From contig NZ_KE150421.1 in assembly GCF_000411295.1 (NCBI RefSeq), forward strand, positions 933,478 to 997,477: DNA of 64,000 nt, written 5' to 3'. Below the pieces are notes generated by a model. It did no database searches. It saw only the letters and a list, made by a program, of their open reading frames with translations, and was not told where the DNA came from. Shown piece by piece: positions 50,806 through 58,969 of the stretch. The number at the start of each line of letters is the position of its first letter. Within the stretch, counting starts at the first letter, position 1. Made by a program: the position numbers and the translations under genes. Source of the stretch: Paenisporosarcina sp. HGH0030. Lineage in GTDB: Bacteria; Bacillota; Bacilli; Bacillales_A; Planococcaceae.

Positions 50806-51310
50806 TAATAAAACCTTCCTTTCCATGAAATTCTTCTCTTAATGCCTCAAATCCCCGGGTCATTTTTGTTTTCACCTTTGCTTCTGTCCAACCCAATATA
50901 TAGGCCGTCTCTTTAATGGAACATTCATTCACTTTTCTGAGAATCAGCACATCTCTATAATCTTTCTTCAGTCTGCTTAAGGCGGCGTGTAACTTTGCAA
51001 GATCCTCGTTCGTTTCTGCAGTGCCCTCAGGCGTAGGGGTCTTATGGTCGATGTCGTTTTCATTTCCCCATTTAAAAAACTGGATGATTCTTTTTCTTCT
51101 AAAGTAATCATAGGTAACATTTCGTGCTATTTTCAAAAGCCATGTTAAGACTGAAGCTCGATTGTTAAAATGGTTCAGGCTCTTTATCGCTTTACAAAAC
51201 GTTTCCTGCGTCAAATCTTCAGCGGTTTCTTTATGACGTACCAGCAGATAAATAAAGTGATAAACCTTGTCACTATAATCTAAATACAACCGTTCTACAT
51301 CCTCTTCCAT
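50783..51310 (-). CDS. ECF sigma factor
   Basis: About 175 aa. Region 2 (VYHFIYLLVRHKETAEDLTQ, then LLKIARNVTYDYFRRKRI) and region 4 (RLKKDYRDVLILRKVNECSI, ETAYILGWTEAKVKTKMTRG) are both complete. ATG 51310 is favoured by GAGGAG; the open frame begins at TTG 51319. It directs a stress regulon that cannot be named from sequence. Pairs with the anti-sigma gene downstream. Confidence 0.9.
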   Translation of the reverse strand: MEEDVERLYLDYSDKVYHFIYLLVRHKETAEDLTQETFCKAIKSLNHFNNRASVLTWLLKIARNVTYDYFRRKRIIQFFKWGNENDIDHKTPTPEGTAETNEDLAKLHAALSRLKKDYRDVLILRKVNECSIKETAYILGWTEAKVKTKMTRGFEALREEFHGKEGFINGSIKRI

Positions 51311-51473
51311 AAATTTCAACTCCTCTTAACAATCATAGACGAACGAAAGAATGAAAAGTATCGTTATCATAATCAAAATGTAAGTGCTTTTATCAACATG
51401 GAGAACTAATGAATGTAGATATCAAACACAAAAACACCCAACTAAGAGGTCAGGTGTTTGCACTAAATATAAT

Positions 51474-51505
51474 AAGGGTTCTTCAACTAAAGCACCCGTT
51501 AGTAA
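51474..51505 (+). repeat. Lone R box (copy 4)
   Basis: TTCTTCAACTAAAGCACCCG then TTAGT, an almost consensus R box. A hairpin AAACACC/GGTGTTT lies 20 bp to its left (51430-51460) in the place where the core terminator would be. Confidence 0.65.
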
Positions 51506-51550
51506 AAAAGAATTCTAATATGAACACTCACAGTGCAAGAATTAAAAAAC

Positions 51551-51574
51551 GGGCGAAATCAAAGTTTCGTCCGC
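51551..51574 (-). terminator. Terminator after the 51.6-kb gene remnant
   Basis: CGGACGAAA and TTTCGCCCG arms, then TTTTTT, on the minus strand. Confidence 0.75.
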
Positions 51575-51585
51575 AGAAGTTTTAC

Positions 51586-51699
51586 TTATTTATTGTATAA
51601 TTCATCATATCTCTTAAAGAACACAGCCATCCACGTTTCAACTCACTTTGGAATGCGTATTCTAGAACCGCCCCCTGAAAGTTTTATACCTTCTTCCAC
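51586..51699 (-). pseudogene. C-terminal gene remnant with in-frame TGA
   Basis: The minus frame reads EEGIKLSGGGSRIRIPK, then TGA at 51645-51643 where Trp (TGG) would fit, then VETWMAVFFKRYDELYNK and TAA. Its 5' side stops exactly in the L box of copy 5, where the frame is closed by a stop. A terminator is still in place downstream. It looks like the tail of a deleted gene; family unknown. Confidence 0.5.
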
Positions 51700-51771
51700 T
51701 AAACTTCCCCTTTAGTTGAAGAAGAAAAAGGCTTAACTCCTTATTCAAGTAAAACAGCCGTAAGTTGAACA
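51691..51771 (+). repeat. L-R repeat, copy 5
   Basis: L box CCACTAAACTTCCCCTTTAG, core AAGGCTTAACTCCTTATTCA, R box AAACAGCCGTAAGTTGAAC. The minus strand has GGCT/AGCC pairing and TTTTTCTTC. Confidence 0.65.
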
Positions 51772-51777
51772 ACACAA

Positions 51778-51806
51778 AAAAACCGACATTTTATTGTCGG
51801 TTTCTG
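51778..51806 (-). terminator. Terminator after the ArsR-type gene
   Basis: ACCGACA and TGTCGGT arms with TTTTTT on the minus strand. Confidence 0.8.
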
Positions 51807-51824
51807 AATTAATTTTATATAACC

Positions 51825-52178
51825 TTATTTACTATCTGTTTTTACTACTTTAAAACCATTTACACCTTCATTTTCAACCACATGTTTAAGAATTGACAAT
51901 TTGTTATTCCAAAACTGTTCATAATATGAAAGCCATAGTTTTAATTCTGCTAAGGGTTCTGGTTGCAACTGATAAATTTTTTCCCTACCAACTTTTTTTC
52001 CGCTTACTAAATTTGCTTCTGAAAGGATAAATAGATGTTTTGCAACGGCTGTCCGACTAATTGGAAAATGAGATGTTATTTCTGAGATTGGTAATTCCTT
52101 GTTAGCAAGTAATCGAAGTACCTCTCTTCTAGTTGGATCAGCAATAGCTTGAAATACATCATGCTTTGCTGCTGTCAT
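51825..52178 (-). CDS. ArsR-family transcriptional regulator
   Basis: 117-aa winged-helix protein: AIADPTRREVLRLLANKELP, recognition region HFPISRTAVAKHLFILSEAN. No metal-binding ELCVCDL motif, so it belongs to the group paired with SRPBCC proteins. Its ATG follows directly after the SRPBCC stop codon, so the two form a unit. Confidence 0.9.
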   Translation of the reverse strand: MTAAKHDVFQAIADPTRREVLRLLANKELPISEITSHFPISRTAVAKHLFILSEANLVSGKKVGREKIYQLQPEPLAELKLWLSYYEQFWNNKLSILKHVVENEGVNGFKVVKTDSK

Positions 52179-52598
52179 TTATCCTTCAACTACCTTTCGA
52201 AGTCGTTCATTTACAATTCCGACCCAGCCATTGTCCATTCTGTCACGAATAATAGAACTTTTCTCGTTCGCTTTTGGAAGAACAGTATCAGGAGATTTCC
52301 AACCACTGTGTATAAGTGTAAACTCCGTCTTCTCATCCAGCTCTTTTAAAAGAAACGTAACCACCCAACCTTCTGTATCCCATGAAAAAGAAACTTTGGT
52401 TGGTTCATCAATTTCTAATACTTTGCAAGGAGATGGACCGAATGGGGATTGTATATGAAATTCATGTCCTACTTTAGGTTCAAAATCGTTTTGCATAAAC
52501 CAAATTGCAATTCCCTCCGAAGTAGAAACCGTTTCCCACACTTTTTGTATAGGTGCTTCAAAAGTAACAATCTGCTTAATATCTTGTATTGTTTCCAA
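52179..52598 (-). CDS. SRPBCC (AHSA1-type) family protein
   Basis: 139-aa START-like fold: [20 protein letters not shown], then FWMQ-type and [22 protein letters not shown], ending [19 protein letters not shown]. Such proteins bind hydrophobic ligands in a deep pocket; ligand unknown. It begins at TTG 52598 after AAGGAGA. Cotranscribed with the ArsR gene, which probably regulates it. Confidence 0.85.
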   Translation of the reverse strand: METIQDIKQIVTFEAPIQKVWETVSTSEGIAIWFMQNDFEPKVGHEFHIQSPFGPSPCKVLEIDEPTKVSFSWDTEGWVVTFLLKELDEKTEFTLIHSGWKSPDTVLPKANEKSSIIRDRMDNGWVGIVNERLRKVVEG

Positions 52599-52716
52599 AA
52601 TTATATTCTCCTTTATTATTAAATAAAACCTTTTGGTTATATATCAGATAATATAACACCTTTTGGTTTTATGTCAAAGAGGATTTCTCATATTTATTCT
52701 TCTTTTCAATAATTTT

Positions 52717-52855
52717 TATTCAACTAACCTGCCCCGTTAGTTTAAGTGTAACATTTCACAATATATTGCCGAAATCTACTTGATGTTTTGGACGTAAAAA
52801 TAGACCATCGAAATGATGGTCTTGTTTAAACTAAAGCACCCGTAAGTTGAATAAG
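52717..52855 (+). repeat. L-R repeat, copy 6 with insert
   Basis: Consensus L box (TTCAACTAACCTGCCCCG, TTAGTTTAAG) at 52717-52746, R box AAACTAAAGCACCCGTAAG at 52824-52855. The core is longer by about 50 bp than usual and has a perfect hairpin GACCATC/GATGGTC (52803-52821) followed on the minus strand by TATTTTT. Confidence 0.75.
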
Positions 52856-52867
52856 CAGTAAATCAAT

Positions 52868-52993
52868 TTAGTTTTTCCACCAGTTCGGATATGAACTCCA
52901 CCATTCTTCTGCTTCTTCTAAAGAATAATAAATACGAGTCCTATTAATAGGCGAGCTTCCACCTATTTTTGTTTTGTTTGTGATAACTACACA
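52868..52993 (-). pseudogene. Small gene remnant lacking a start
   Basis: The minus frame reads NKTKIGGSSPINRTRIYYSL, then EEAEEWWSSYPNWWKN and TAA. Codon use and composition look real, but upstream it meets TAA with no ATG/GTG/TTG. Its stop is 13 bp from the R box of copy 6, the spacing seen for intact genes here. Family unknown. Confidence 0.45.
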
Positions 52994-53061
52994 TTAAAAC
53001 GATTCTTGAATATGCTAGGTAAGAATGTAAATTATTACTCGAACTTGGAAAGAGGTATATT

Positions 53062-53880
53062 ATGATTCAACTATCGGGGATGCCCTTTCAACAAAGTGAC
53101 ATGTGGTCGTCTGGTAGTATTGAAAGTATGATCATTCAACGGATGATTGAAGATACAGTCGTTTACTCGTATCAATCCATAGGTGAATTATCGTTTGAGC
53201 TTAAGTTACGAAAAAATATCATATTAAGTGCAAGAGCCATGAATCAAAGCAATGTGCGGTTTGAAACACTTGAAAATTCCCGTGGTAATCCTCAGTACTG
53301 GCATATGACGAGTACCGGCGGATTCCTGCTGCGGCATGGAGTAAAACCATCAGACGCGATTCAAGATATCTACATGAACAGTTCACAATATGCTTTTGAA
53401 TGTGCTACGGCAATGATCATTATCTATTACCATGCGGTCCTAAACACTATGGGAGAATCCTTATTTAATCAATTATTTCAAAACATCTATTTATACAGCT
53501 GGCAAAATGATTCTGAACTCCAAATAAAACCGTATTATACAGACCATTTTTTGCCTGGAGATGTCGTATATTTTGAAAATCCGGACTTCGACCCGAGAAC
53601 CCCTCACTGGAGAGGGGAGAATGCCGTTGTTTTAGGAGATGGTACGTATTTTGGTCATGGGTTAGGAATAATGACAGCTGAACAAATGATTCATGCTCTG
53701 AATCAAACCAGAATGCCAGGGGCAAATCAATCAGCCTATCTGACAAATGTAGTTGCAAGACCATCTTTTAAACATTTGGCGAAACTTTCGATGTCGCAAC
53801 CAGGTTATTTGATTCAAAATTACCAACATATCGTCCATCATAACGAAAGTTCGATTCCAATTGATCGATACATGTTCTAA
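53062..53880 (+). CDS. tgl: Protein-glutamine gamma-glutamyltransferase (spore transglutaminase)
   Basis: 272-aa Tgl homologue that cross-links spore coat proteins through Gln-Lys bonds. Catalytic Cys in YAFECATAMIIIYYHAVL, plus DPRTPHWRGENAVVLGDG and YFGHGLGIM match the family. ATG 53062 follows GAAAGAGGT. It lies among repeats and is one of few plus-strand genes here; the repeat on its left is upstream of it, unlike the pattern for minus genes. Confidence 0.92.
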   Translation: MIQLSGMPFQQSDMWSSGSIESMIIQRMIEDTVVYSYQSIGELSFELKLRKNIILSARAMNQSNVRFETLENSRGNPQYWHMTSTGGFLLRHGVKPSDAIQDIYMNSSQYAFECATAMIIIYYHAVLNTMGESLFNQLFQNIYLYSWQNDSELQIKPYYTDHFLPGDVVYFENPDFDPRTPHWRGENAVVLGDGTYFGHGLGIMTAEQMIHALNQTRMPGANQSAYLTNVVARPSFKHLAKLSMSQPGYLIQNYQHIVHHNESSIPIDRYMF

Positions 53881-53967
53881 TCGTAATCGTATCGTTCCCT
53901 GAGCCATACTGTGAATAAAAAACACAATAACAATTGTCACATTTCAAAAAAGTTATGTCTCACTACT

Positions 53968-54117
53968 TTACAAACTTTGAGAAAAAGTTTTCTGCCGAGA
54001 AGCTAATTCCACCATTTTATCCGCCATTATCCCGTAACCCCTGCCTACTTCCGGTCTTTGTGAAGAAAAAATCACTGCGTAATAAGGTGGTTCAGGAGTT
54101 TTTGCAATTCCACTCAT
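53968..54117 (-). pseudogene. Truncated antibiotic biosynthesis monooxygenase family gene
   Basis: A 49-codon minus frame reads MSGIAKTPEPPYYAVIFSSQ then RPEVGRGYGIMADKMVELAS, which is the N-terminal half of a common ABM-fold protein of about 105 aa. It stops at TAA; an adjacent frame (FLKVCKVVRH) resembles the expected continuation and then decays. The C-terminal half is absent. Confidence 0.6.
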
Positions 54118-54184
54118 ATGTAAGTCCCACTAAAAAATCACTTTTGAAACAATATTAGAAATTTAAACATGATTTCAGCTCACC

Positions 54185-54258
54185 TTGTTCAACTAACCTG
54201 CCCCGTTAGTTGAATAAGAAATGGTCTTAATCCTTATTGAAGTAAAGCACGCGTTAAC
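54185..54258 (+). repeat. L-R repeat, copy 7
   Basis: Consensus L box (arms TTCAACTAAC and GTTAGTTGAA, loop CTGCCCC), R box GAAGTAAAGCACGCGTTAAC. It ends 20 bp from the stop of the methyltransferase gene. Confidence 0.8.
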
Positions 54259-54278
54259 AGGCATGTTAGGATATTTGT

Positions 54279-55010
54279 TTACTTCACACAAGAAAAAGCC
54301 AATACAACTGGAATTCGCTGTCTTCTTACAAATTCTTCTTCGCTACTGAAATGTTCACGTTTTGGTGTACCTTCACGTAAATCTAGCACTGTAAAGCCAA
54401 CTTGTCTAAGTGCTATAAAATAATTTTCAATTGTACGATGATACTTAACCACTATTTGATCAATCCAAGGCTCTTTTCTTTCACCCTCACGGAAATAGTC
54501 ATCAACAATCCAATTACCGCGTTTGTCCCCAGATTGCTTACTAACAAATGATGAAGTTGTTAGTGGATGCTGGATACTAAAAGCAAATCTTCCGTTTCCT
54601 TTAAGTGTTTTATGAACATCTTGAAACAGGCGGTTAATGTCTGAAACATAATGGAATGCAAATCGAGATGTTACAATATCAAATGCCTCTGTCGGATAGT
54701 CATAAGATTCCATTGTTTCAAAGTGTATTGTCCCGTTTGGTTCAAGTACGTTAGAGCGTGCCACTTCCACCATTTGTTCCGAACCTTCAACTCCTGTGTA
54801 GTTTTTTGCCCCTAACTGTAAGAGTTCTTTTCCGAACGAGGCATCACCACATCCTAAATCTAAGACGCTTTTATCTTGAATGTTCCCAATTAATTCATAG
54901 ATAATTGGACCTTCAATGGCATTATTTGGACTATCTTGTCTGTTTCTTCTTTTCATGTAATTTGAAAAAAAATCTGTTTGATCGTAAACATTTGATCCTC
55001 TGAATTCCAT
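54279..55010 (-). CDS. Class I SAM-dependent methyltransferase
   Basis: 243 aa. SAM-binding motif I VLDLGCGDASFGKELLQLGA, motif II region GVEGSEQMVEVAR, and TSRFAFHYVSDINRLFQDVH. Substrate unknown; small-molecule methylation is usual for this group. Single gene between copies 7 and 8. Confidence 0.9.
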   Translation of the reverse strand: MEFRGSNVYDQTDFFSNYMKRRNRQDSPNNAIEGPIIYELIGNIQDKSVLDLGCGDASFGKELLQLGAKNYTGVEGSEQMVEVARSNVLEPNGTIHFETMESYDYPTEAFDIVTSRFAFHYVSDINRLFQDVHKTLKGNGRFAFSIQHPLTTSSFVSKQSGDKRGNWIVDDYFREGERKEPWIDQIVVKYHRTIENYFIALRQVGFTVLDLREGTPKREHFSSEEEFVRRQRIPVVLAFSCVK

Positions 55011-55168
55011 CGAAACGTCTCCTCATCTAATTAATTCTCTTTTACTAAACTAATTTGAGATGTCAGGCGATTCATCGCTAAATGCACAAATTAATGTATT
55101 CTATCACATGTTTATTAGAATAGACAAGCTTACTTTCCAGAAAAAATTCAACTAATATTAACTACTCT

Positions 55169-55250
55169 TTATTGAACTAAACTGCCTCGTTAGTTCAATA
55201 AAAAAGTGACTTAACCTCGACTTGAGGTAAAGCACCCACCGTTTGCTTAA
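55169..55250 (+). repeat. L-R repeat, copy 8
   Basis: L box TTGAACTAAACTGCCTCG, GTTAGTTCAA, core stem ACCTC/GAGGT, partial R box GTAAAGCACCC. The minus strand has TTTTTTATT after the stem. It abuts the SUFU gene stop. Confidence 0.75.
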
Positions 55251-55817
55251 TTAGACGATACTCTCTCTGTAAAAATCCACTAAATCAGGGTCCTTTTCCT
55301 CTAAAATGTCTTCAAAGCTATCCCAACCCTGCTTACTTATAAACCCAGCTTCCTGTGATGTAATTGGAATAAGCCAGGTCATTAGAATTGAAGAGTTTGT
55401 ATCAATATCGTAGCTATGGAAGCTATCATGAAAATAAACTGGAATGCTGGAATATAAAGCTTCAAGGTTCGAATCATCAAATAATGAACCGTACGGACCT
55501 ATTACATCCCCTCTCAAGAGAGCAGAGTGATCTTTAAGAATGGACATACCAACCTGGTGGAGAATACCTGGTATGCCTTCATCCCCAAATTCCGAATAAG
55601 AAACCATTATTAACTCTTGACGAATCTCCATTTCATTTTCAGGCGATGCCAAAATATGATTGCTCAATCCTAACGTGGAGTAGGTCGTAGTTTTTTGGAA
55701 GGGACCTTTGCTAAATTTAACAATTTGGAATGGTAATTCTGCACTTTCCGCATCATCCCCAAACCCATAAAGAATTTCACCTAAATTATCTTCTAAAAAC
55801 TCAATAAATGTTTTCAT
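55251..55817 (-). CDS. Suppressor-of-fused (SUFU) domain protein
   Basis: About 188 aa with the bacterial SUFU pattern TTTYSTLGLSNHIL, ELIMVSYSEFGDEG and LMTWLIPITSQEAGFI. Bacterial SUFU proteins are often immunity proteins in polymorphic toxin systems, but no toxin gene is adjacent. ATG 55817 has GGAGGTA; the longer frame to 55871 is not supported. Confidence 0.82.
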   Translation of the reverse strand: MKTFIEFLEDNLGEILYGFGDDAESAELPFQIVKFSKGPFQKTTTYSTLGLSNHILASPENEMEIRQELIMVSYSEFGDEGIPGILHQVGMSILKDHSALLRGDVIGPYGSLFDDSNLEALYSSIPVYFHDSFHSYDIDTNSSILMTWLIPITSQEAGFISKQGWDSFEDILEEKDPDLVDFYRESIV

Positions 55818-55898
55818 TTTTACCTCCAGAATAAATAATTTTGGATTAATTCTGTCTAGCACTAATTCCACTGTGATTCAATTTTATCATTTTAATTC

Positions 55899-55932
55899 TT
55901 ATTATATTAACCTGCCATGTTAGTTGAATAAG
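55899..55932 (+). repeat. Lone L box (copy 9)
   Basis: ATATTAACCTGCCATGTTAG then TTGAATAAGG. It ends 1 bp from the stop of the next minus gene; the R half is missing. Confidence 0.65.
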
Positions 55933-55933
55933 G

Positions 55934-56380
55934 TTATTTCATTTTTTCTAAAATCAGATAATCCTTTGTTTTTAAGATTGAAATAGAATTTTTATTTGTA
56001 AAATTAATTAAATCTATAAATACGTTGTCGGGTTCGAAATTAACAACATGAATGTTAAATCCCTTTTTGATTTTTATAATAGCACCTTTGTTTGTCCAAC
56101 CTAATCGTTTAAATTTTATCTTAATTATTTGATTGGGATATATTACTTTTTTATAGAGAGGAATTGCTAAGAATAATGGTTGATACGTCAGAAAACCGTC
56201 ATTTATTTCAAACTTGTATCGAATAAAGAATGATACAACAAGAAAAACAAGAACTACTATTTGAAAATATAATAACCCTTTGGAAAAATTAAATCCTGTA
56301 ATATTTGAAATTAATAAACCCATCATCATCGCAAATAAAAATCCTATAACTCCTCGCTGACCTTTTGCATTATATACCAA
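55934..56380 (-). CDS. Membrane protein with PH-like soluble domain
   Basis: 148 aa. Two N-terminal helices (VIGFLFAMMMGLLISNITGF and YFQIVVLVFLVVSFFI) are followed by a beta-rich basic domain (NQIIKIKFKRLGWTNKGAII) resembling bacterial PH domains. No specific function recognised. No repeat separates it from the phosphatase gene upstream. Confidence 0.65.
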   Translation of the reverse strand: MVYNAKGQRGVIGFLFAMMMGLLISNITGFNFSKGLLYFQIVVLVFLVVSFFIRYKFEINDGFLTYQPLFLAIPLYKKVIYPNQIIKIKFKRLGWTNKGAIIKIKKGFNIHVVNFEPDNVFIDLINFTNKNSISILKTKDYLILEKMK

Positions 56381-56432
56381 CTTTATTCCCTCCTCTTATT
56401 TGATTTAAAATAAACTTACAAATTCATTTAAC

Positions 56433-56996
56433 TCACCATATTCTTTGAACGTTCAGTAATTCCTGTTCATTGAATTCCATTCTATAAATATCAGGTTTTG
56501 ATGTGCTATGTAAAAAATTTAAGTCATAGGTGCTATCGAAATATCCCATCATCAAGGTCATAATAGCCCCGTGAGTTCCTATAACTACTTTTTTATTTCT
56601 CAAAGTATCTAATAGTTCTTTTAAAACTTTTATTGCTCTTTCTTGACAATCAGCATTTGATTCTCCTCCCTCTAAGGAGAAATTCGAATCGAAAAACGAC
56701 TTTTCCAAAATCTGAACCAATTCCTTATCAGCTAATCTTTTGATTTCAGAAGAAAATATCCTCTCTTTTAAATCCTCAAAGACTAAAACTTCTTGCCCTA
56801 TTTGTTGAGCTATCTTTTCAACAGTCAATATTGAACGTAGGTATGGGCTTGAAACAACTGTATCGATTTTTTCATCTTTCAATATGTCAGTTACTCGTTG
56901 AGCATCTAAATAACCTTTTTCGGTTAATCCTCTTGTTCTATCATTTCCTTCTTTTGGCGACTCACCGTGTCTCACCATATAAAAAACTGTACTCAA
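56433..56996 (-). CDS. Histidine phosphatase family protein
   Basis: About 187 aa, phosphoglycerate-mutase-like. Catalytic motif YMVRHGESPKEGNDR, Glu in SLEGGESNADCQERA and second His in VVIGTHGAIMTL. Substrate unknown. TTG 56996 is the likely start because a G-run is 6 bases upstream. A second, distinct enzyme of this superfamily occurs at 15.7 kb. Confidence 0.85.
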   Translation of the reverse strand: MSTVFYMVRHGESPKEGNDRTRGLTEKGYLDAQRVTDILKDEKIDTVVSSPYLRSILTVEKIAQQIGQEVLVFEDLKERIFSSEIKRLADKELVQILEKSFFDSNFSLEGGESNADCQERAIKVLKELLDTLRNKKVVIGTHGAIMTLMMGYFDSTYDLNFLHSTSKPDIYRMEFNEQELLNVQRIW

Positions 56997-57031
56997 TATA
57001 TTCCCCCCCAATAAGTTTCTCTTATTTTTCC

Positions 57032-57125
57032 TTCTTCAACTCTACTGCTACGTTAGTTTATTAAGAAAAAGAGTTGCTTTAAGCTGACCGATGTTCTTCA
57101 ACTAAAGCACCCGTTACTTTAAGTA
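57032..57125 (+). repeat. L-R repeat, copy 10a (full length)
   Basis: L box TTCAACTCTACTGCTACG and GTTAGTTTATTAAG, core AGAGTTGCTTTAAGCTGACC, near-consensus R box CTTCAACTAAAGCACCCG. Together with copies 1 and 12 it defines the long subtype. Confidence 0.78.
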
Positions 57126-57153
57126 CATTTCTTATTATTCCGTGAAATGGATA

Positions 57154-58350
57154 CTAATAAATTTCTGTTCGATACTTTTCGATGACTGCTGTTGTCAAAA
57201 TCCCTGTTTTATAAAAATGACTCACATAAACACTTACCATCATTTCATTTTCTTCCGTAATCTCCATATTCCATAATACGCGATTGATAATGCCTGCTAG
57301 TTCTTCAGGATTCGCATACATTGTATTCCATGCCCGGACTTGCAATTCTAATTCATCACTCAATGCGGCTACTTCGAGTTGTTCTGTTGGCACCGGTTCA
57401 CTAAACTGTGCATACGGATTTTCGTATACGTTCGTGTAAATGAACTTGATTGGATTGTACTCATCTAACTCATACGTAAAGCATTCATTCCCAACTGTAA
57501 CAATTATATTATTCTTTCCAAATTCAATCTTTCCGTTTTCTAATACCATATTTTCCGAAAAGGATTGAATAGAACACTTCACATCTGGTGTAATCAAAAA
57601 ATAGCTATATTCCAGATTCAGCTGTGTAATGTACTCTGCAAGTGATGTCTTTTCAATCCTACCTTCATCTCTCAATGTTGCATAAGTAATCGGACGATAA
57701 TAATACTGGACATCCATCTCTTTAATTTCGATTGTCCACTCTGCATCAGGACATTCAAACAGCACACGGAAAGCAAACCCATCATCTGTTTTCTGTAACT
57801 CATTGTAAATGAACCATTGCCCAACTTGGATTGGTTCATCTGTTTCTTCTGCTATAACATTTTGAAAAATGAAATGAATAAGTGATTTGGATGAAAACCC
57901 ACCCTCTGTATTGACGTATAGATGAAGCGTTTTATCCTCTCGTTCAATTCGTTCAATGGTTGAATCATGCAAACTTTCCGCAAAGACCTCTTGAACTGTA
58001 GTTGGTAAATAGGTAACAGTCTGCTTTGTCTGTTCATATGCAGCATCTAAAATTTGTTCAAATTCCTTGTCTGCTTCTCGCATCCATTGCAAATAATCAT
58101 CACGTACTTGTTTTGGTAATGTCGGTTGATTTAAAGTAGCATTTTCCACGAATGGAATGAAACGGCTTGGCAAGACTGCCAGCAATCTCGCTTTTACGTC
58201 TTCAAGTTCTTCTTTTAAACGCGCAATGAGATCGTACCTTTCTTCTATTGCTTCTTTTCGTGCTACTTCCCAATTTTGGTCGGATTCATGAATTGGCAGT
58301 AAATTACACATTAAAAATCTTTCTTTAACTTCTTTCGATATACTCCACAT
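57154..58350 (-). CDS. DUF4085-like protein
   Basis: 398-aa soluble, acidic protein. It begins MWSISKEVKERFLMCNLLPI and has a long N-terminal helical part (residues 30-120) followed by mixed alpha/beta sequence. The N-terminus resembles DUF4085 proteins of Bacillales. Function unknown. The gene stop is 28 bp from the R box of copy 10a and no partner gene is evident. Confidence 0.72.
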   Translation of the reverse strand: MWSISKEVKERFLMCNLLPIHESDQNWEVARKEAIEERYDLIARLKEELEDVKARLLAVLPSRFIPFVENATLNQPTLPKQVRDDYLQWMREADKEFEQILDAAYEQTKQTVTYLPTTVQEVFAESLHDSTIERIEREDKTLHLYVNTEGGFSSKSLIHFIFQNVIAEETDEPIQVGQWFIYNELQKTDDGFAFRVLFECPDAEWTIEIKEMDVQYYYRPITYATLRDEGRIEKTSLAEYITQLNLEYSYFLITPDVKCSIQSFSENMVLENGKIEFGKNNIIVTVGNECFTYELDEYNPIKFIYTNVYENPYAQFSEPVPTEQLEVAALSDELELQVRAWNTMYANPEELAGIINRVLWNMEITEENEMMVSVYVSHFYKTGILTTAVIEKYRTEIY

Positions 58351-58454
58351 AACTTCACCTCAAATAGTTTTTTTAGTGGGTTCTTTTTAGTAATCTAACC
58401 AATTATGTTGGGTCAATGTTTCAATTATTACTCTGTGGTAATGACGATTGTTTT

Positions 58455-58515
58455 ATTTACACTAACCTGCTTCGTTAGATCAATAAGGAAAATGGCTGCT
58501 TGAGCATCTTGTCAA
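58455..58515 (+). repeat. L box with core, copy 11 (R lost)
   Basis: ACACTAACCTGCTTCGTTAG, AATAAGGAAAATGGCTGCTT and GAGCATCTTGTCA. The R box is not recognisable. It ends 4 bp from the stop of the next gene. Confidence 0.65.
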
Positions 58516-58519
58516 AAAT

Positions 58520-58711
58520 TTACTCATCTTCTTTTTGATGATTAGGTAAAAATAATGCAATCAAAATAATTAGTCCAATTAATAACTGAAAACTAGGGAG
58601 ACCAGATAGAAACCCTTTGTTGTAACTATCAATAATTCTCATTGCCTGAAAAGAAATAAAAATTATCATAAGTATTATTAACGCAATTCGATACTTAAAT
58701 TTAATACTCAT
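58520..58711 (-). CDS. 63-aa membrane protein
   Basis: Two hydrophobic segments (YRIALIILMIIFISFQAM and FQLLIGLIILIALFLP) with a charged tail NHQKEDE. Ribosome site AAAGGGAG upstream of ATG 58711. No family recognised. It is a single small gene between copies 11 and 12. Confidence 0.6.
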   Translation of the reverse strand: MSIKFKYRIALIILMIIFISFQAMRIIDSYNKGFLSGLPSFQLLIGLIILIALFLPNHQKEDE

Positions 58712-58735
58712 TTTTTAACTCCCTTTCTAAATACT

Positions 58736-58823
58736 GTTCAAAACTGCCCCGATAATTCAAGTAGGAAAAGAGTTGCCTTCAGCAGCCCAATGATATTCAA
58801 CTAAAGCATTCGACTCCAAGTAG
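58736..58823 (+). repeat. L-R repeat, copy 12 (full length)
   Basis: L box TTCAAAACTGCCCCGATAAT, core AGAGTTGCCTTCAGCAGCCC, R box TTCAACTAAAGCATTCGACT. Long subtype. Confidence 0.72.
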
Positions 58824-58871
58824 ACATAACACCCGGATTGGGAAGTATTCGATTTCATTACTCCACAAGAA

Positions 58872-58895
58872 AAGCTGCCCTTTAAAGGCAGCTGG
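58872..58895. terminator. Stand-alone hairpin
   Basis: AGCTGCC and GGCAGCT arms around TTTAAA, A-rich before. It resembles the core of the long repeats and may be a separated core. Confidence 0.5.
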
Positions 58896-58940
58896 CTTCA
58901 CATTTGTATATATACCAACTGACATAATGTTAAATAAAAA

Positions 58941-58969
58941 AATCGTCCGTTCAATCGGACGATTTTTTC
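58941..58969 (-). terminator. Terminator after the lipoprotein gene
   Basis: AAAATCGTCCG and CGGACGATTTT arms; T-run on the minus strand. Confidence 0.85.

Noticed and set aside
51533-51715. Plus-strand 60-aa frame
   Set aside because: It overlaps the terminator and gene remnant on the minus strand and ends in the L box; composition is not protein-like.
53934-54158. Plus-strand 74-aa frame
   Set aside because: It is the shadow of the truncated monooxygenase gene on the other strand; no ribosome site.
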